Source: JBNKHH01 sp050290245 (GTDB lineage: Bacteria > Pseudomonadota > Alphaproteobacteria > Rhodobacterales > Rhodobacteraceae). From it: a stretch of 64,000 nt of DNA. The position numbers and the translations under genes were made by a program. Numbering within the stretch: position 1 is the stretch's first letter; every line of letters starts with the position of its first letter. This document shows, piece after piece, positions 51,983 to 60,417 of this stretch. The notes below the pieces were generated by a model. The model was not told the origin of the DNA and ran no database searches. It worked only from the letters and a program-made list of their open reading frames with translations. The stretch is taken from assembly GCA_050290245.1 (NCBI GenBank), contig JBNKHH010000072.1, forward strand, positions 1-64,000, written 5' to 3'.

Positions 51983-53227
51983 ATGGCAACGCAACCCAAC
52001 AGCTCGTTCTTTGCCCGCAACCCCTCAGTGCCGATCTTCCTGGTCCTGCTGGCCCTGTTCACGATCGGTGTAACGCTCATGTCCGAGGCATATGGCAACG
52101 GCGCAGTTTCCACCTCATTCGTGAAGACACTGGGCAAGACGCTGTGTCTTTGCCTGATTGCCGTCGCTATGGACCTGGTCTGGGGCTACACCGGCATCCT
52201 CAGCCTTGGGCACTTCGCCTTCTTCGGGCTTGGTGGCTACATGATCGGCATGTGGCTGATGTACGAGCGCACAAAAGACATCGTTGAGCACTCGCTGTCG
52301 CAAGCCCCAATTCCTCCCACGAGACAGGAAATTGTGGACGGGATAGGTACACAGATCTTCGGCGTTGTTGGGTCGAATGAGTTTCCGTTGATCTGGACCT
52401 TTGCCGACAGCCTGGTGCTGCAACTCGCTCTCGTCGTCCTCGTTCCCGGCCTTCTGGCCTTGGTCTTTGGCTGGCTGGCCTTCCGCAGCCGGGTGACCGG
52501 CGTGTACCTGTCGATTCTGACCCAGGCGATGACGCTAGCCCTGGCGCTGTACCTCTTCCAGAATGACAGCGGCCTCCGGGGCAACAATGGCTTGTCAGGC
52601 TTGCAAAACCTTCCGGGCCTGGACGCCGTCCCGCAGTCCCACGTGTCGATCTGGTTCCTCTGGGCATCTGCGGGCACCCTGGCGCTGGCCTATGTGATTG
52701 GAGCGTGGATCGTCTCGGGCAAATTCGGCTCGGTCATACGCGGCATCCGCGATGACGAAGCACGGGTGCGGTTTCTCGGATACTCGGTCGAGGGCTACAA
52801 ACTCTTCGTCTTCACCCTGACGGCCATGATCGCGGGGATTGCCGGTGCGCTTTATTATCCGCAGGCCGGGATTGTGAACCCGGCCGAGATCGCCCCGATT
52901 GCTTCGATCTATCTGGTGGTTTGGGTGGCCATAGGCGGGCGTGGGCGCCTTTACGGCGCGGTCATCGGCGCAACGTTTGTCAGCCTCGTTTCAAGCTGGT
53001 TCACAGGCGGACAGGCGCCTGATGTTAACCTCGGTTTTTACGCGATCAAATGGGTCGACTGGTGGTTGGTCCTGCTGGGCGTCTCGTTCGTTGGTGTCAC
53101 CTTGTTTGCGCCGAAAGGCATCGGAGGGCTGGTCGACCTTGTCACCGGTCGCATCGCCCCGAACAGACACGGCGCGGACCTCGGTCCCGACCACGGAAGC
53201 TTGCGTGAAAGGGAGGCAAGCGAATGA
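51983..53227 (+). CDS. urtC: Urea ABC transporter permease UrtC
   Basis: 414 residues, LivM-like. About ten membrane segments; CLIAVAMDLVWGYTGILSLGHFAFFGLGGYMIGMWLMY is the UrtC/LivM hallmark, and GSVIRGIRDDEARVRFLGYSVEGYKLFVF is the cytoplasmic coupling helix that meets UrtD/UrtE. Starts 3 bp after urtB and overlaps urtD by ATGA. Confidence 0.97.
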   Translation: MATQPNSSFFARNPSVPIFLVLLALFTIGVTLMSEAYGNGAVSTSFVKTLGKTLCLCLIAVAMDLVWGYTGILSLGHFAFFGLGGYMIGMWLMYERTKDIVEHSLSQAPIPPTRQEIVDGIGTQIFGVVGSNEFPLIWTFADSLVLQLALVVLVPGLLALVFGWLAFRSRVTGVYLSILTQAMTLALALYLFQNDSGLRGNNGLSGLQNLPGLDAVPQSHVSIWFLWASAGTLALAYVIGAWIVSGKFGSVIRGIRDDEARVRFLGYSVEGYKLFVFTLTAMIAGIAGALYYPQAGIVNPAEIAPIASIYLVVWVAIGGRGRLYGAVIGATFVSLVSSWFTGGQAPDVNLGFYAIKWVDWWLVLLGVSFVGVTLFAPKGIGGLVDLVTGRIAPNRHGADLGPDHGSLREREASE

Positions 53228-53964
53228 GCACTCTTCTCGAAGTTTCCGGCGTCTCCGTCTCCTTCGATGGCTTCAAGGCGATCAATAACCTGTCGTTTCA
53301 GATCGGCGAGGCTGAAATGCGGGCCGTGATCGGACCGAACGGCGCAGGCAAAACGACCTTCATGGACATCATCACCGGCAAGACGCGACCTGATGAAGGG
53401 CGTGTGCTCTGGGGGGAGAAATCGAAATCGCTTCTGTCCATGTCCGAAGCGCAGATTGCGCGCGAAGGCGTGGGGCGCAAGTTCCAGAAACCAACCGTCT
53501 TCGAAGACCAGTCTGTGCAGGACAACCTATTGATGGCGCTACAGAATGAGCGCGGCCCCTTTGCCGTTCTGTTCTATCGCCCAACCCCTGCCGATCTGAA
53601 ACGCGTCGATGACCTGGCCGGACAGATTGGCCTGACTGAACAGCTCCAACGTAAGTCGGGAGAGTTGTCGCATGGACAAAAGCAGTGGCTCGAAATCGGC
53701 ATGCTGCTGGCCCAGGATCCGCGCCTGTTGCTGGTCGATGAGCCTGCCGCCGGCATGACGCCGACCGAGCGGGAACACACGACATCCATCCTTGTCGAGG
53801 CCGCCAAGACACGAGCCGTAGTGGTCGTCGAACACGACATGGAATTCATCCGCCGCCTGAACTGCCGCGTCACCGTCCTGCACGAGGGATCGGTTCTGGC
53901 CGAGGGCAGCATCGACCACGTCACGTCGGACCCCAAGGTCATCGACGTCTATCTGGGGCGCTGA
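53224..53964 (+). CDS. urtD: Urea ABC transporter ATPase UrtD
   Basis: 246 residues, LivG-like. Walker A GPNGAGKTTFMDIITGKTRPDEG, Q-loop GRKFQKPTVFEDQSVQDNLLMAL, signature LSHGQKQWLEIGMLLAQDPRLLLVDEPAAGMT (LSHGQ in place of LSGGQ, typical for UrtD) and H-loop VVVEHDMEFI. Works with UrtE on the UrtBC channel. Confidence 0.97.
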   Translation: MSTLLEVSGVSVSFDGFKAINNLSFQIGEAEMRAVIGPNGAGKTTFMDIITGKTRPDEGRVLWGEKSKSLLSMSEAQIAREGVGRKFQKPTVFEDQSVQDNLLMALQNERGPFAVLFYRPTPADLKRVDDLAGQIGLTEQLQRKSGELSHGQKQWLEIGMLLAQDPRLLLVDEPAAGMTPTEREHTTSILVEAAKTRAVVVVEHDMEFIRRLNCRVTVLHEGSVLAEGSIDHVTSDPKVIDVYLGR

Positions 53965-53967
53965 ACC

Positions 53968-54663
53968 ATGCTGTCAGTCAAAGATCTCGACCTGCACTAT
54001 GGCCATTCCCAGATTCTGCATGGCGTTTCATTCGATGCAGCCCAAGGACAAGTAACCTGTGTCATGGGAACCAACGGCGTCGGAAAAACAAGCCTTATCA
54101 AGGCGATATCAGGCACGCATCCCCGCTCGGGCGGCGAGGTTGTTCTCGACGACCAAAGCCTGGGGAAACTGCCGGCACACGAGCTGGCGCGACTCGGGGT
54201 CGCTTATGTTCCCCAGGGTCGAGAGATCTTTCCGCTGTTGTCGGTGGAAGAGAACCTGCTGACGGGCTTTGCCTGCCTGCCTGCGGACGAACACTTTATT
54301 CCTGATGAAATTTTTGAGCTTTTTCCTGTACTTGACGAGATGCGCAACCGGAACGGCGGCGACCTGTCGGGCGGACAGCAGCAACAGCTCGCGATTGCAC
54401 GGGCTTTGATCACAAAGCCCAAACTATTGCTTCTCGACGAGCCGACAGAAGGCATCCAGCCGAACATAATCCAGCAGATCGGCAATGTTATCAAACGCTT
54501 GCGCGATCGCAGTGAGATGGCGATCGTGCTGGTCGAGCAGTATTTCGACTTTGCCTATGACCTCGCGGACTCGGTTGTGGTGCTGCGGCGAGGCGAGGTG
54601 ACAATGTCAGGTACGATTGACAGCGTCGAGCGAGACGAACTCTTGGCCGCCGTGACAGTCTGA
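53968..54663 (+). CDS. urtE: Urea ABC transporter ATPase UrtE
   Basis: 231 residues, LivF-like. LDLHYGHSQILHGVSF at the N-terminus, Walker A GTNGVGKTSLIKAISGTHP, QGREIFPLLSVEENLLTGF, signature LSGGQQQQLAIARALITKPKLLLLDEPTEGIQPNII and VLVEQYFDFAYDLAD. GTNGVGKT rather than GPNGAGKT is common in UrtE. Last gene of the urt operon; a tRNA gene follows on the other strand. Confidence 0.97.
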   Translation: MLSVKDLDLHYGHSQILHGVSFDAAQGQVTCVMGTNGVGKTSLIKAISGTHPRSGGEVVLDDQSLGKLPAHELARLGVAYVPQGREIFPLLSVEENLLTGFACLPADEHFIPDEIFELFPVLDEMRNRNGGDLSGGQQQQLAIARALITKPKLLLLDEPTEGIQPNIIQQIGNVIKRLRDRSEMAIVLVEQYFDFAYDLADSVVVLRRGEVTMSGTIDSVERDELLAAVTV

Positions 54664-54706
54664 CACGAGCCAAATCCCTGATTTCTGAACGCTGACCGGA
54701 AGGATA

Positions 54707-54782
<76 letters not shown>

Positions 54783-54793
54783 ACTGAGCGGGG

Positions 54794-54822
54794 TATTTGG
54801 GCGCATTTGATCCTTGTGTCAA
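54794..54822 (-). promoter_or_regulatory. Promoter of tRNA-Ala
   Basis: On the minus strand TTGACA (54822-54817) and CAAATA (54799-54794) are separated by exactly 17 bp and lie 12 bp before the first base of the tRNA. The -35 matches consensus perfectly. Confidence 0.75.
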
Positions 54823-55113
54823 GCTTTTGAACCCGCCCCTCTGGCCCATGGCATTTTGGGTGCGATGGTGCACCGGTGGCGCGAGGGAGAGGTCTTCGCA
54901 ACCGGCGCGCCGGTGAATGGCATTCTGTCGGCAGATGCTGTCTGGCTGGCGCCGATGTCGGACGCGGCGGCACGCACCTATCTGCGATCAACCCTGTGCT
55001 TTTGCCGCGTCGTGACGCCGCCCTGTCTCCAATTGATCTGGCCGGACAAGGCGGGTCTGTTTCCGTGGCAGACAGGTTTCGACGATCGCATGACGGGGCT
55101 GCAACCGGATCTG
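54814..55113 (+). pseudogene. DUF4262-like gene remnant
   Basis: An open frame here encodes what looks like the C-terminal half of a DUF4262 protein (ILGAMVHRWREGEVFATGAPVNGILSADAVWL, then YLRSTLCFCR and CLQLIWPDKAGLFPWQTGFDD). The expected N-terminal half with its YTIGL motif is missing, since the frame enters from the promoter of the tRNA gene, and no native stop follows the QPDL end; the frame continues into the antisense end of gcvP. No good ribosome site is present. A short intact gene is less likely. Confidence 0.5.
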
Positions 55114-55147
55114 AGCCGGGGCGCATGGCCCCGGCCCCGAGGTCGCG

Positions 55148-58000
55148 TTACTCAGCCGCCTCGGCATAATCCTCGAGCGGCGGGCATGTACATACCAGGT
55201 GACGGTCCCCCCAGGCGTTGTCAACGCGGTTGACCGGCGGCCAGTATTTGTCGACGCGGAAAGCGCCCTTGGGATAACAGCCCTGTTCGCGGGAGTAGGG
55301 GCGCTCCCAGTCTCCGACAAGGTCCTCGACCGTGTGAGGCGCGTTTTTCAGCGGGTTGTTTTCCCTGTCGCTAGTGCCCTCTTCTACCGCGCGGATCTCC
55401 TCGCGAATGTCGAGCATGGCATCGATGAAGCGGTCCAATTCGGCCTTGGTTTCGGACTCCGTGGGCTCGACCATCAAGGTGCCAGCAACGGGCCAGCTCA
55501 TGGTCGGGGCGTGGAAGCCGTTGTCGATCAGCCGCTTGGCAATGTCATCGACGGTGACGTCCGCGCTGTCGGCAAAGGGACGGGTGTCGAGAATGCATTC
55601 GTGAGCGACACGGCCATTACGTCCCTTGAACAGGACGTCAAAGGCGCCTTCCAGCCGCTTGGCGATGTAGTTCGCGTTCAGGATGGCGACGCGCGTGGCC
55701 TGGGTCAGCCCCTCGCCGCCCATCAGGAGGAGATAGGCATAGGGAATGACAAGGATCCCGGGTGAGCCGTAGGGCGCCGCCGAGACCGGGCCTTCGCGCC
55801 CGCCGGAATGCGGGTGGCCCGGCAGGAAGGGCGCGAGGTGGGCGCGCACGCCGATCGGGCCCATGCCGGGACCGCCGCCGCCGTGAGGAATGCAGAATGT
55901 CTTGTGGAGGTTCAGGTGGGACACGTCGCCCCCGATCTCGCCGGGCTTGGCAAGGCCGACCATGGCGTTGAGGTTGGCGCCGTCGATATAGACCTGCCCG
56001 CCGTGGTCGTGGGTGATCTGGCAAACCTCGCGGACGGTTTCCTCAAACACGCCGTGGGTTGAGGGATAGGTGATCATGCAGGCGGCAAGCTTGTCGCCGG
56101 CGGCCTCAGCCTTGGCGCGGAAATCTTCGACGTCGATGTCGCCGTTCGGAGCTGATTTGACGACCACCACGTCCATGCCGCACATCTGGGCCGAGGCCGG
56201 ATTGGTGCCGTGGGCCGAGACCGGGATCAGACAGACTTTGCGGTCTTCGTCGCCGCGGGCGCGGTGGTAGGCCATGATCGTCAGAAGGCCCGCGTATTCG
56301 CCCTGCGCGCCCGAATTCGGCTGCATCGACATGGCATCATAGCCAGTGATCTGGCAGAGGCGGGCCGAAAGGTCTTCGATCATGTCGGTATAGCCCCTGA
56401 CCTGGTCGGCGGGCGCAAAGGGATGGATGTTCGAGAACTCGGGCCATGTCACGGGCATCATCTCGACCGCCGCATTCAGCTTCATTGTGCATGAGCCCAA
56501 GGGGATCATCGCGCGGTCAAGCGCAAGATCACGGTCGGCGAGGCGGCGCATGTAGCGCATCATCTCGGTCTCGGCCCGGTTCATATGGAACACGGGGTGC
56601 GTGAGATAGCTGGAGGTGCGGTGGTATTCCTGTGGCAGGCGGGTGTACCCGGCCTCGAAATCGTTGCGGCTGTAGTTCAGCCCGAAGGCGCGCCAGACGG
56701 CCTCGATGGCGGCGGGGCGCGTGGTTTCGTCCACCGAGATGCCGATTTTCGTATTGCCGACCTTGCGGACGTTTATCTTTTCGCCCTGTGCGGCGTTGAT
56801 GATCACGCCCTGGAGCGCGCCGACCTCGACAGTGATGGTGTCGAAGAACAGCTTGGGCTCGACGGCGAAACCGCCCGCCTCAAGTCCCATGACAAGGCGC
56901 TCGGTCTTGCGGTGGACGCGCTGCGCGATGGCCTTGAGGCCCTCGGGTCCGTGGAAGACGGCATAGAACGAGGCCATGACGGCGAGGAGCGCCTGCGCGG
57001 TACAGACGTTTGACGTCGCCTTTTCCCGGCGGATGTGTTGTTCCCGGGTTTGAAGCGAAAGGCGGTAGGCCTTGTTGCCGCGCGCGTCGATCGAGACGCC
57101 GACAAGGCGGCCCGGCATGGCGCGCTTCAGACTGTCGGTGCAGGCCATGTAGGCTGCATGGGGGCCGCCAAATCCCATGGGCACACCGAACCGCTGAGTC
57201 GAGCCGACGGCGATGTCGGCGCCCATTTCGCCGGGCTCTTTCAACAGGGTCAGCGCCAAAGGGTCGGCGATGACGATGCCAAGAGCCTTGGCCTCGTGCA
57301 GAGCGGTGATCTGGTCGGTGAAATCACGGACATGCCCGTAGGTGCCGGGGTACTGGAAGATGGCGCCGAAGACGGCCGTGGCGTCCAAGCCGGCGGGATC
57401 GCCGATGACAATCTCGATACCAAGGGGCGCGGCGCGGGTCTTCATCACCTCAATGTTCTGTGGGTGGCAGTTCTCATCCACGAAGAAGCTCATGGATTTC
57501 GACTTGGCCGTACGCTGTGCCATGGTCATGGCCTCGGCGGCGGCGGTCGCTTCATCCAGAAGCGAGGCGTTGGCGATCTCAAGCCCGGTGAGGTCCGAGA
57601 TCATGGTCTGGTAGTTCAATAGCGCTTCAAGTCGTCCCTGCGAAATCTCGGGTTGATAGGGCGTGTAGGCCGTGTACCACGCGGGGTTTTCCAGGATATT
57701 GCGCTGGATGGCCGGGGGCGTGACGGTGCCGTAATACCCCTGCCCGATCATCGTTGTGAAAACCTTGTTTTGCAATGCCACCCGACGCATCTGCCAGATC
57801 AGCTCGCGCTCGGACCGGGGCTTTTCAAAGGCAAGCGGCTCGGCCTGGCGGATCGAGGCCGGAACGGTCTGGTCGATGAGTTCGTCCAGCGATGAAACGC
57901 CCAGGGTTGCAAGCATCTCGGCCATCTCGGTCGGAGATGGGCCGATATGACGGCGGTTGGCAAAGTCATAGGGCAGGTAGTCGGTCGGGGTGAAGGTCAT
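55148..58000 (-). CDS. gcvP: Glycine dehydrogenase (decarboxylating), P protein
   Basis: 950 residues from ATG 58000 (an in-frame ATG at 58015 is possible). PLP enzyme that decarboxylates glycine and passes aminomethyl to lipoyl-GcvH. PLP lysine is in HLNLHKTFCIPHGGGGPGMGPIG near residue 700. N-terminal half has FANRRHIGPSPTEMAEML and MIGQGYYGTVTPPAIQRNILENPAWYTAYTPYQPEISQGRLEALLNYQT; single-chain fused form. Last gene of gcvT-gcvH-gcvP. Confidence 0.98.
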   Translation of the reverse strand: MTFTPTDYLPYDFANRRHIGPSPTEMAEMLATLGVSSLDELIDQTVPASIRQAEPLAFEKPRSERELIWQMRRVALQNKVFTTMIGQGYYGTVTPPAIQRNILENPAWYTAYTPYQPEISQGRLEALLNYQTMISDLTGLEIANASLLDEATAAAEAMTMAQRTAKSKSMSFFVDENCHPQNIEVMKTRAAPLGIEIVIGDPAGLDATAVFGAIFQYPGTYGHVRDFTDQITALHEAKALGIVIADPLALTLLKEPGEMGADIAVGSTQRFGVPMGFGGPHAAYMACTDSLKRAMPGRLVGVSIDARGNKAYRLSLQTREQHIRREKATSNVCTAQALLAVMASFYAVFHGPEGLKAIAQRVHRKTERLVMGLEAGGFAVEPKLFFDTITVEVGALQGVIINAAQGEKINVRKVGNTKIGISVDETTRPAAIEAVWRAFGLNYSRNDFEAGYTRLPQEYHRTSSYLTHPVFHMNRAETEMMRYMRRLADRDLALDRAMIPLGSCTMKLNAAVEMMPVTWPEFSNIHPFAPADQVRGYTDMIEDLSARLCQITGYDAMSMQPNSGAQGEYAGLLTIMAYHRARGDEDRKVCLIPVSAHGTNPASAQMCGMDVVVVKSAPNGDIDVEDFRAKAEAAGDKLAACMITYPSTHGVFEETVREVCQITHDHGGQVYIDGANLNAMVGLAKPGEIGGDVSHLNLHKTFCIPHGGGGPGMGPIGVRAHLAPFLPGHPHSGGREGPVSAAPYGSPGILVIPYAYLLLMGGEGLTQATRVAILNANYIAKRLEGAFDVLFKGRNGRVAHECILDTRPFADSADVTVDDIAKRLIDNGFHAPTMSWPVAGTLMVEPTESETKAELDRFIDAMLDIREEIRAVEEGTSDRENNPLKNAPHTVEDLVGDWERPYSREQGCYPKGAFRVDKYWPPVNRVDNAWGDRHLVCTCPPLEDYAEAAE

Positions 58001-58072
58001 AGCCTCGGTCTCCATGGAATCGGGCGCAATACTCTTTTCAAGTATTGCCCAGCTACTTGGACGAAACTCAGG

Positions 58073-58432
58073 TCAGCCGATCATGTCCTTGTATTCGTCT
58101 TCGCTCATGAAGTCGTCGAGTTGGCTCATATCCACGACCTTCATCTTGAAGAACCAGGCGGCGCCCAGGGCGTCTTCATTCACCAGGCCGGGGTTGTCGG
58201 CGAGGTCGTCGTTCACCTCGACGATTTCACCGTCCACGGGCGCGGCGATGTCCGAGGCGGCCTTGACGCTTTCGATCACGACGATGTCGTCGCCCTTGGC
58301 CACCTGCGTTTCAGGCTCGGGCAGTTCGACGAAAACGACGTCGCCCAGTTGCTCAGCGGCGTGTTCAGTAATGCCCACAACGACCAGATCGCCATCCACG
58401 CGCAGCCATTCGTGTTCTTCGGTGTATTTCAT
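58073..58432 (-). CDS. gcvH: Glycine cleavage system H protein
   Basis: 119 residues. Lipoyl carrier: YTEEHEWLRVDGDLVVVGITEHAAEQLGDVVFVELPE and the lipoylated lysine in VVIESVKAASDIAAPVDGEI. Between gcvT (15 bp) and gcvP (about 70 bp) on the same strand. Confidence 0.98.
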   Translation of the reverse strand: MKYTEEHEWLRVDGDLVVVGITEHAAEQLGDVVFVELPEPETQVAKGDDIVVIESVKAASDIAAPVDGEIVEVNDDLADNPGLVNEDALGAAWFFKMKVVDMSQLDDFMSEDEYKDMIG

Positions 58433-58447
58433 GTTGGTCTTCCCTGT

Positions 58448-59560
58448 TTAGCGTTTGAAATTGGCAGGCCGGAACGGCAGATCCGCGACAGAGAGGGCCA
58501 TGCGTTTGCCCCTGACCTCTGCTTCCAGCGCGGTGCCGGTTTCGGCGTGTTCTGTTGTGACATACCCCATCGACACGGGCCGTTCGAGCGAGGGGCCGAA
58601 GCCGCCCGAGGTGACTTCGCCCACCTGGGAGTCACCCGCGAAGATCGGCGTTCCGGCCCGCATCGGGGCGCGGCCGTCGGGCAAAAGGCCGACGCGGCGA
58701 CGGGACGCGCCGTTTTCCAGTTGCGGCAGGATGACGTCGGCGCCGGGAAAGCCGCCCGCGCGGTCACCGCCGGTGCGGCGCGCCTTCTGGATCGCCCATT
58801 CAAGCGCAGCCTCGACGGGTGTGGTCGTGGTGTCGATGTCGTTGCCATAAAGGCAAAGGCCTGCTTCGAGCCTGAGAGAATCGCGCGCGCCAAGGCCGAT
58901 TGCCTCGACCTCTTCCATGGCCAGCAAAGCCTCGGCAAAGGCAGTGGCGCGGGCCTCGGGGACCGACACTTCGTATCCGTCTTCGCCGGTGTAGCCCGAG
59001 CGCGAAACCCACAGTTCGGTCCCGTCCCAGTCAAGAATCGCAACATCCATAAAGCGCATGTCCTCGGCACCGGGCACCAGGCGGGCCATCGCCGCCTCGG
59101 CTTTCGGCCCCTGCAACGCGATCAGGGCGCGGTCGGTCACAGCCTCGACCGTGCAGCCAGCGAGGTTGGTCTCCATATGGGCGATGTCGGCGTCTTTGCA
59201 GGCGGCGTTCACCACGACGAACAGGTGATCGCCCCGGTTCGCCACCATCAGGTCATCAAGGATGCCGCCCTCGTCATTGGTGAACAGTGCATAGCGCTGC
59301 CGACCCTCGGCCAAGGCGAATATCGACACAGGCACCAGCGTTTCGAACGCGCGCGCAGCGGCCTCGACGTTCTCTCCCCGCACGATGACCTGCCCCATGT
59401 GGCTGACGTCGAACAGCCCGGCATTCTCGCGCGTCCACAAATGTTCCTTCATCACGCCAAGGCCGTACTGCACCGGCATGTCATAGCCAGCAAAGGGTAC
59501 CATCTTGGCCCCAAGCGAAACGTGCAGATCGTAAAGCGGTGTGCGCATCAAGTCAGGCAT
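58448..59560 (-). CDS. gcvT: Aminomethyltransferase, T protein of glycine cleavage
   Basis: 370 residues. Takes the aminomethyl group from GcvH and makes 5,10-methylene-tetrahydrofolate plus ammonia. N-terminal RTPLYDLHVSLGAKMVPFAGYDMPVQYGLGVMKEHLWTRENAGLFDVSHMGQ and a catalytic-region GYTGEDGYEVSVP are typical. Its 5' leader is a tandem glycine riboswitch, so the operon should respond to glycine. Confidence 0.97.
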   Translation of the reverse strand: MPDLMRTPLYDLHVSLGAKMVPFAGYDMPVQYGLGVMKEHLWTRENAGLFDVSHMGQVIVRGENVEAAARAFETLVPVSIFALAEGRQRYALFTNDEGGILDDLMVANRGDHLFVVVNAACKDADIAHMETNLAGCTVEAVTDRALIALQGPKAEAAMARLVPGAEDMRFMDVAILDWDGTELWVSRSGYTGEDGYEVSVPEARATAFAEALLAMEEVEAIGLGARDSLRLEAGLCLYGNDIDTTTTPVEAALEWAIQKARRTGGDRAGGFPGADVILPQLENGASRRRVGLLPDGRAPMRAGTPIFAGDSQVGEVTSGGFGPSLERPVSMGYVTTEHAETGTALEAEVRGKRMALSVADLPFRPANFKR

Positions 59561-59605
59561 CGTGTTCCCCTGTTCCTGCCGACACTATGCGCGCCGGGCA
59601 CCATC

Positions 59606-59622
59606 GGGCAACAGCCTTGCCC
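59606..59622 (-). other. Expression-platform hairpin of gcvT leader
   Basis: On the minus strand GGGCAA (59622-59617) pairs with TTGCCC (59611-59606) around a 5-base loop, directly after the second aptamer and 46 bases before the gcvT start. It is the likely switching element, with no T-run to make it a simple terminator. Confidence 0.5.
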
Positions 59623-59627
59623 TTGGC

Positions 59628-59784
59628 GCCCCCTCTGTCCCTTTCGCCTGAGATCGCTATCCCTTCGGCGCCCCTGCCGGGGTCTCTCCAGAGTCTTTCC
59701 ACACGACGGTCCTGGGGCCTGAGAGTTTACCGGGGCGCTTGCTCCTTCGGCATCGGGCTGCCCCGATTCTCCCGTTGTGTGGCC
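59628..59784 (-). promoter_or_regulatory. Tandem glycine riboswitch (gcvT motif)
   Basis: Two successive glycine aptamers on the minus strand upstream of gcvT. Aptamer 1 (about 59784-59707) has CGGGAGAATC, GCCGAAGGAGCAA and AACTCTCAGGCCCCAGGACCG. Aptamer 2 (about 59704-59628) has GGAGAGACC, GCGCCGAAGGGATAGCG, ATCTCAGGCGAAAGGGACAG. These are the conserved internal loops of the family (GGAGA, CCGAAGG, CTCAGGC, GGACAG). In known cases glycine binding switches gcv expression on. Confidence 0.95.
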
Positions 59785-59844
59785 ATTGCATACGCCGCGC
59801 AGGCCGCGTCTGGCAAGTGGTTGTATTCCGTCGCACACAAGGGC

Positions 59845-60417
59845 ATGAGAACCGACATGGAAGGCCCTTATTTCTTTGGCTATGGCAGCCTGGTAAACCG
59901 CGCGACCCACGATTACGGCGATGCACATCCGGCACGGATCGCTGGCTGGCGGCGGGCCTGGCGGCATGTTGAAGGGCGCAAGGTCGCCTTCCTCACGGCG
60001 GTGCCCGACCCGGACTGCGAGATCGAGGGCCTGATCGCCCATGTGCCGGGCGGAGACTGGGCCGCGCTCGACATGCGCGAGCACGCCTATGCCCGCGTCA
60101 TGGCCGACAGGGTCAGCCACGCCCTTGGCGCAGGCCCAGAGGTCCACATCTATCATGCCCCCGAGGACATGCACGTTGCCGCGACCGAGCACCGGCCGGT
60201 GTTGCTGAGCTATATCGATGTCGTCGTGCAAGGATATCTGCGCGAGTTCGGCGAAGCAGGAGTGGCCCGGTTCTTTGACACCACCGATGGCTGGGACGCC
60301 CCGATCCGAAATGATCGCGCCCGGCCGATTTATCCGCGCCACCAGTCTCTGACAGCCAAGGAAACTGCTCTCGTTGACGGTCACCTCGCGCGGATCGGAG
60401 CAACGCTGATCCTCTAG
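59845..60417 (+). CDS. Gamma-glutamylcyclotransferase-fold protein
   Basis: 190 residues from ATG 59845 (ATG 59857 is an alternative). The cyclotransferase-like fold begins with YFFGYGSLVNRATH, matching the FGYGSL glycine-loop motif. Then RIAGWRRAWRHVEGRKVAFLTAVPDPDCEIEGLIAHVPGGDWAALDMREHAYARV; the Glu in DMREHAY corresponds to the usual acid/base. Whether it acts on glutathione or gamma-glutamyl compounds is not known. Divergent from the gcv operon; stop interlocks with the MATE gene at CTAG 60414-60417. Confidence 0.87.
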   Translation: MRTDMEGPYFFGYGSLVNRATHDYGDAHPARIAGWRRAWRHVEGRKVAFLTAVPDPDCEIEGLIAHVPGGDWAALDMREHAYARVMADRVSHALGAGPEVHIYHAPEDMHVAATEHRPVLLSYIDVVVQGYLREFGEAGVARFFDTTDGWDAPIRNDRARPIYPRHQSLTAKETALVDGHLARIGATLIL

